NCBI RefSeq assembly: GCF_000981035.1
Contig: NZ_LAYJ01000111.1
Location: forward strand, 1-57,988
Direction of reading: 5' to 3'
From: Christensenella hongkongensis
Lineage (GTDB): Bacteria; Bacillota; Clostridia; Christensenellales; Christensenellaceae
Length of the DNA: 57,988 nucleotides
The translations under genes were made by a program, and so were the position numbers. Positions 53,766 to 57,988 of the stretch are shown here, piece after piece. The first letter of the stretch is position 1. Each line of letters starts with the position of its first letter. The notes under the pieces were generated by a model, which searched no databases, had not been told where the DNA came from, and worked only from the letters and a program-made list of their open reading frames with translations.

Positions 53766-55132
53766 AGGCTGTACTGAAAATGGTAAAGCCATACCCCAAG
53801 CAGGCAAAATTTTTTGCGGAGAACGCAAAGTATGTGGCATACGGAGGGGCGCGCGGCGGCGGGAAAAGCTGGGCGGCGCGCATGAAGGTGGTGTTGCTGG
53901 CGCTTAATTACGACGGGATACAGATATTGCTATTGCGGCGTACGCTGCCGGAATTGAGGGAAAACCATGTGATCGTGCTATTGGGCCTCCTGAAAGGGAT
54001 TGCAAAATACAAGGAAAGCACACGCGAGTTTTTGTTTCCGAACGGAAGCAGGTTAAAACTCGGATATTGTGCAGGAGAGCAGGATGTTTTACAATACCAG
54101 GGGCAGGCATACGACGTGATTTTTATGGAGGAAGCGACGCAGTTTACGGAATTTCAGTACCAGACGCTCACGGAGTCAAACCGCTCGTCAGGGCTTTGCA
54201 GGAAACAATTTTTACCGAGGATGTATTTGACTTGTAATCCGGGCGGCGTAGGGCACGCATGGGTGAAGAGGCTTTTTATAGACAGGGAATACCGTGAAAG
54301 CGAGCGGGAGCAGGACTATGCGTTTATACAATCGCTTGTTTATGAAAATGATTTTTTGATGAAGCATTCGCCGGACTATGTGCGAACACTGGAAAATTTG
54401 CCGGAGGACCGGAAAAAGGCAATGCTATACGGGGACTGGGATATCTTTGAAGGACAATATTTTGGAGAGTTCAAGCGCGAAATACACGTAGTGCAGCCGT
54501 TTGTGATACCGCAACACTGGCGCAGGTATGTGACGCTTGACTATGGGCTCGATATGCTGGCCTGTTACTGGATCGCAATGGACGAAAGGGAGAATGCGTT
54601 TGTATATAAAGAGCTGTATGAAAGCGGGCTGAAGGTATCCGACGCGGCGCAAAAAATTATAGAGATGACGGATGAACCGGTTTACGCGTATTATGCCCCG
54701 CCGGATTTGTGGAACAGGCACAGCGATACGGGGAAAAGTACGGCGGAAATATTTTCCGAACAGGGAATACTGCTTGCCCGGGCCAGTAACGACAGGGTGC
54801 AGGGGTGGTACAATTTGAAGGAATGGTTAAAGCCATATGAGGTATCAAACGAAGCAAATAAACAAATGATACAGGATAATAAGGAGCGGGACGCGCATTT
54901 GAAAATTTTTGAAAACTGCGTCAACCTGATCAGGACGCTTCCTGCTTTGCGCTACGATGGTAAGAATCCGAATGATTGCGCACGCGAGCCGCATGAATTG
55001 ACTCACGCGCCGGACGCGATTCGTTATTTTGTGGCAGGAAGGCCAATACCTGCCGACACGATTGCTCCACAGGGCAGGCATGATTTTGATTATGACGAGC
55101 AGCTTGCCGAACTGCTGGAATTTGGACAATAA
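53762..55132 (+). CDS. terL: Terminase large subunit
   Basis: A 456-residue packaging motor. Walker A is YGGARGGGKSW (about residues 27-37), Walker B is VIFMEEA (near 124), a coupling motif lies in LTCNPGGVGHAWVK, and the nuclease region has TLDYGLDML with acidic residues. The ATG at 53762 follows AAGGAG; an upstream GTG is also in frame. It packages DNA into the head. Confidence 0.95.
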   Translation: MKAVLKMVKPYPKQAKFFAENAKYVAYGGARGGGKSWAARMKVVLLALNYDGIQILLLRRTLPELRENHVIVLLGLLKGIAKYKESTREFLFPNGSRLKLGYCAGEQDVLQYQGQAYDVIFMEEATQFTEFQYQTLTESNRSSGLCRKQFLPRMYLTCNPGGVGHAWVKRLFIDREYRESEREQDYAFIQSLVYENDFLMKHSPDYVRTLENLPEDRKKAMLYGDWDIFEGQYFGEFKREIHVVQPFVIPQHWRRYVTLDYGLDMLACYWIAMDERENAFVYKELYESGLKVSDAAQKIIEMTDEPVYAYYAPPDLWNRHSDTGKSTAEIFSEQGILLARASNDRVQGWYNLKEWLKPYEVSNEANKQMIQDNKERDAHLKIFENCVNLIRTLPALRYDGKNPNDCAREPHELTHAPDAIRYFVAGRPIPADTIAPQGRHDFDYDEQLAELLEFGQ

Positions 55133-55145
55133 GCCTGAAATGGAT

Positions 55146-55198
55146 GTCGGATGGACGGCGGGCGGCGTCGGATAAAATATAGTAACATGATAGTATGG
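55146..55198 (+). promoter_or_regulatory. Late promoter motif, copy 3
   Basis: GTCGG at 55146 and GTCGG at 55167 lie 37 and 16 nt before TAACATGA-TAGTATGG (55183-55198). Confidence 0.6.
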
Positions 55199-55207
55199 AA
55201 AAAGTGG

Positions 55208-55234
55208 AAGGACGAAATAATTCGTCCTTTTTTC
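55208..55234 (+). terminator. Leader hairpin with terminator form
   Basis: AAGGACGAA-ATAA-TTCGTCCTT then TTTT, 45 nt before the ATG at 55279. Confidence 0.8.
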
Positions 55235-55278
55235 ATGCGCAGAATCGAGGATATCTGCAAATGCGGAAAGGAAAAGAT

Positions 55279-55677
55279 ATGGAAGATAAAATAACAGTGA
55301 GGGATCTGTTGCGGCAGGCAATGTCTGTAATGGGTGAGGAAGCCGGATATGAAAGCGGATATGCGACATTTACAGTGAATCTTGTAAACCAGCTGATGAT
55401 AGATTGCTTTGAGTGCAATAATACGCGCAGAATTTTTACCGGAAAGGAACCTTTGGAAGAAATTCCGGCAGTAAAAAATATGGAGGATATCATCCCTTTT
55501 GAGCATGAAGTAATCAGTGGTGTGATGAGTTATGGGCTGGCTTACTGGCTGCTTTTTCAGGACGATGAAAATGACAAAGCCAATATTTGTAACGCAAATT
55601 ATGAAACGAACAAGATCAAATATGCAAAGGCGGTCACGGAAGAGGTAGAGGACGTTTACGGAGGTGATGGGATATGA
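55279..55677 (+). CDS. Probable head-tail connector/adaptor protein
   Basis: A 132-residue, acidic helical protein (TVRDLLRQAMSVMGEEAGYE, and SGVMSYGLAYWLLFQDDEND). Size and position after terminase and before the tail hub match gp6- or gp4-like adaptor proteins. The ATG at 55279 follows AAAGGAAAAG. It overlaps the next gene by 4 nt. Confidence 0.65.
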   Translation: MEDKITVRDLLRQAMSVMGEEAGYESGYATFTVNLVNQLMIDCFECNNTRRIFTGKEPLEEIPAVKNMEDIIPFEHEVISGVMSYGLAYWLLFQDDENDKANICNANYETNKIKYAKAVTEEVEDVYGGDGI

Positions 55678-57557
55678 CAGTTGGAGCAAAGCTTCCGCCT
55701 TCCAACGGAACCAAGGCAATAGAGTTCAAGGAGTTTAAAGGAGCGGATTTTGAAAGCGAAATTGGCGCTGTATCTTTATCGCGTTCCCCTGACTGCCTGA
55801 ACATGATATCGGATCAGAGCGGGAGGCCGGTGAAACGGTTTGGTTATGAAAAGCTGTTACAGCTACAGGGCAGGATAAACGGTATATTCCGGTTATCCCA
55901 TTTGAACGACAAAAAAGAACGAGAAGAAAAGCGATTAATTCATAGCGGCGACAAGCTGTATTTATGGAAGGACGATAATACGACCACTGAGCTATACACA
56001 GGCATGAACGATATGCGAAGCTGTGCATTTCAAATGGAGAGCCAGTTATGGATATTGGATGGAAAAAAGATGATGCGTTATGACGGAAAGGTTGCAGAGC
56101 CGGTGGAAAAAACAGCGTACGTGCCGACATCCACGATCGCTGCGCCGCCATCTGGGGGAGGCGAGACCAAGGATCAGTTTAACCTGCTGACGCCGCTGCG
56201 GATCAATAAATTTTTGGGCAATACGAGCGCAACGGTATACCAGCTCGATTCGACTGATATTTCTGGAGTGGAAAAATGCGAAAAGCTCGAAGCGAACGGA
56301 AACTGGTCTGTAATTCAATCGTGGAGCGTTGAACCCAAGTCCGGGAGAGTGACGTTTGCAGGAGCTATTGGGAACTCTCCGGTAACTGGGGAAGATAATG
56401 TACGCATTACCTATAAAAAGGAGAATCAAAAAGAAAATCAGGCGGACAAGATCAACAAGTGTACGACGGGCGTGCTATGGGGACTGGGGGGATATAACAG
56501 GTTATTTGTTGCGGGGAATCCGGATTATGTCAACCAGGATTTTGTATCGGATTTTACCGACGGAACGCAGGCGCTGCCTACCTACTTCCCGGAAAATATG
56601 TACGCCCAGGTTGGACAGGACAATACGAAAATCATTGGGTACCTGCGGAGCGGAAACGAGCTGGCGATTTTGAAGGAAGATAACGAGCAGGATGCGACCG
56701 TGTTCCTGAGATCGGCAACATTAAAAGATGACATTACAGTTCTTTTCCCGCTGAAAACCGGACTTGCAGGCGTAGGTGCGGTTTCTCCGTATTGCATGAA
56801 GGATCTGAGGGACGACCATATGTATCTCTCGAAGCAAGGAGTATTTGCAATTACTACGAACGCGGTGACGGCCCAGCAGTATGCACAGGCAAGAAGCGAG
56901 CTGATTAATAAAAAGCTGTGCAGGGAACCAAAGCTCGAGGAAGCCGTGGCGGTAGAATATCAGGGATATCTTTATATCGCGGTAAATGGGCACGTTTATG
57001 TGGCGGACGCCGCGCAGCGAAACTACAAAGGAAAGAATGCCGAGCAATACCAGTATGAATGGTATTACTGGGAGAATGTGCCTGCGCGATGTTGGTATAA
57101 GGAAAACGAAAGATTGCTGTTTGGTACTGATGATGGATGTGTGATGAGGTTTTATAATGCGAAAATTTCATCGTCGTATAATGACGACGGAAAAGCGATC
57201 ACCGCGTATTGGATGACGCCGGCAATCGCTTTTGACACATATACAAAATACAAAACGGTGCGCAGGATTTACACAAAGCTGAACCCGTACGCAAGGTCGA
57301 GTGTCAAGCTCTATCTGAAAGAGGATGGGGGCGAGGTTCTGGTGGATGATAAAAAAGCGGACATCATGAACTGGGATGATGTGGATTTTGAACGGTTTAC
57401 ATTCAACACCAATACGGATGTAAATATTATTTATACAAAGGTAAAGGCGAAAAAGATCATTACAACGCAGTTTAAATTCGAAAATGATGTATTGGATGAA
57501 GCGTTTGGAATTTATGGAGCGACGGTCTACTATGACCTGAAGACAAAGGTAAAATAG
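55674..57557 (+). CDS. Tail hub / DNA stabilisation-like protein (P22 gp10-like)
   Basis: A 627-residue protein with beta-rich propeller-like repeats (IHSGDKLYLWKDD, RLLFGTDDGCVMRF) and the motif WGLGGYNRLFVAGNPDYVN. It resembles in layout the P22 gp10 type tail-accessory protein of podoviruses (inference from repeats and position, not searched). It overlaps the connector gene by ATGA-type coupling. Codon use matches the other late genes. Confidence 0.6.
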   Translation: MTVGAKLPPSNGTKAIEFKEFKGADFESEIGAVSLSRSPDCLNMISDQSGRPVKRFGYEKLLQLQGRINGIFRLSHLNDKKEREEKRLIHSGDKLYLWKDDNTTTELYTGMNDMRSCAFQMESQLWILDGKKMMRYDGKVAEPVEKTAYVPTSTIAAPPSGGGETKDQFNLLTPLRINKFLGNTSATVYQLDSTDISGVEKCEKLEANGNWSVIQSWSVEPKSGRVTFAGAIGNSPVTGEDNVRITYKKENQKENQADKINKCTTGVLWGLGGYNRLFVAGNPDYVNQDFVSDFTDGTQALPTYFPENMYAQVGQDNTKIIGYLRSGNELAILKEDNEQDATVFLRSATLKDDITVLFPLKTGLAGVGAVSPYCMKDLRDDHMYLSKQGVFAITTNAVTAQQYAQARSELINKKLCREPKLEEAVAVEYQGYLYIAVNGHVYVADAAQRNYKGKNAEQYQYEWYYWENVPARCWYKENERLLFGTDDGCVMRFYNAKISSSYNDDGKAITAYWMTPAIAFDTYTKYKTVRRIYTKLNPYARSSVKLYLKEDGGEVLVDDKKADIMNWDDVDFERFTFNTNTDVNIIYTKVKAKKIITTQFKFENDVLDEAFGIYGATVYYDLKTKVK

Positions 57558-57577
57558 GTAATGTGAAGGAGAAAAGA

Positions 57578-57988
57578 ATGAATATTGATAAATTGAAATT
57601 TACAGATGCGGATTTTAACGGACAGGATGTTTCCAGCCTGCCGGATAATCCTTCTGCTGAAGGCATATCCGCTTCTGAACTGAAGGAGCGATTCGACAAT
57701 ATTGGGAAGATGATGATCGCGCTTGGAAAACACAATGAACTGATCGATGCGCTGATGGATACGGAAGCGGGGAAAAGCGGTGCGGAAAATATTGGCGTTT
57801 CAACAATTTTTGGTGCGGAAGGAACGAACGTACAGGATGTTTTGGAAAGTGTCAGGAGACTGGAAGTTGAGGACAAGGCGGAATTATTGCAAAAATTCAA
57901 CGAATATGTTGCGAAAACCGATATTGTCCAGATGAGGGGACGGTCAACGACAGCGGTGATGAGCCAGAAGGCGGTGACAGACGCGATT
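57578..57988 (+). CDS. Phage tail fibre or baseplate protein, 3' end outside the window
   Basis: The ATG at 57578 follows GAAGGAG and the frame stays open for 137 codons to the edge. SFSVXX-type features are absent, but STTAVMSQKAVTDAI near residue 120 is a repeat unit typical of fibre proteins of Firmicutes and Bacteroidetes phages. It presumably gives host recognition. Confidence 0.75.
   Translation, partial: MNIDKLKFTDADFNGQDVSSLPDNPSAEGISASELKERFDNIGKMMIALGKHNELIDALMDTEAGKSGAENIGVSTIFGAEGTNVQDVLESVRRLEVEDKAELLQKFNEYVAKTDIVQMRGRSTTAVMSQKAVTDAI

Larger units (their letters stand above)
42396..57988. mobile_element. P22-like podoviral prophage (right end outside the window)
   Basis: Lysogeny switch (42396-43256), activator (43780), portal, JAMM-domain structural protein, scaffold, capsid, terminase, connector, tail hub and tail fibre. 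Gene order places terminase after the capsid. Neither integrase nor replication genes are seen before the portal. It starts after the nrdDG terminator; the left border is not exactly defined. Confidence 0.88.

Overview
The window looks like a chromosomal segment of an obligately anaerobic Gram-positive bacterium of the Clostridia. Genes carry AGGAGG-type ribosome binding sites, promoters are sigma-A-like, and an oxygen-independent class III ribonucleotide reductase is present. GC is judged by eye at about half. A Christensenellaceae-like host would fit, but nothing here proves it.

1-11 kb: a leftward sugar or sugar-acid catabolic operon (sugar-phosphate epimerase family protein, SDR, SMP-30 lactonase, Zn-dehydrogenase, archaeal-type GAPDH running off the left edge) with a divergent LacI regulator. 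It is followed by an HsmA-like membrane protein, an encapsulated-ferritin/encapsulin pair, an aldo-keto reductase with a D-2-hydroxyacid dehydrogenase, and a cytoplasmic alpha-amylase. 11-17.7 kb: a DUF1836 regulator, an NfeD-like membrane protein and a flotillin form one operon. Next comes a three-gene cassette whose first gene encodes peptidoglycan-binding repeats plus a C39/papain-like peptidase. This cassette is preceded by the same promoter-plus-hairpin module found in the prophage at the right end.

17.8-29 kb: a complete kdpFABCDE potassium-transport locus with an unknown gene coupled to its end, a small Lys/Ala-rich protein, and three YbaK-family tRNA-editing domain proteins close together with an ArsC/Spx-like protein. 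29-32.9 kb: a small, AT-rich integrated element with an XRE regulator, an unknown cargo gene, an oriT-like cluster of hairpins, a TnpW-like protein and a large serine recombinase. 33-42 kb: a heterodimeric ABC exporter with a divergent TetR regulator, a flavodoxin-ferredoxin fusion protein, and nrdD-nrdG behind a cobalamin riboswitch.

42.4 kb to the right edge: a prophage of podovirus (P22-like) character. It has an ImmA/IrrE-XRE lysogeny switch with clear 15-bp operators, a sigma-region-4-like activator, portal, a 1163-residue structural protein with a JAMM-like C-terminal domain plus a candidate immunity gene, scaffold, capsid with an extra C-terminal domain, then terminase, connector, tail-hub and tail-fibre genes. 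No integrase or replication genes lie between the switch and the portal. The most notable unlisted signal is a bipartite late-promoter motif: GTC(G/C)-type boxes at fixed spacing ahead of a tandem TAnnATGR octamer. It occurs three times in the prophage and once at 14.1 kb in front of the peptidase cassette, each time followed by a terminator-like hairpin just before the gene.
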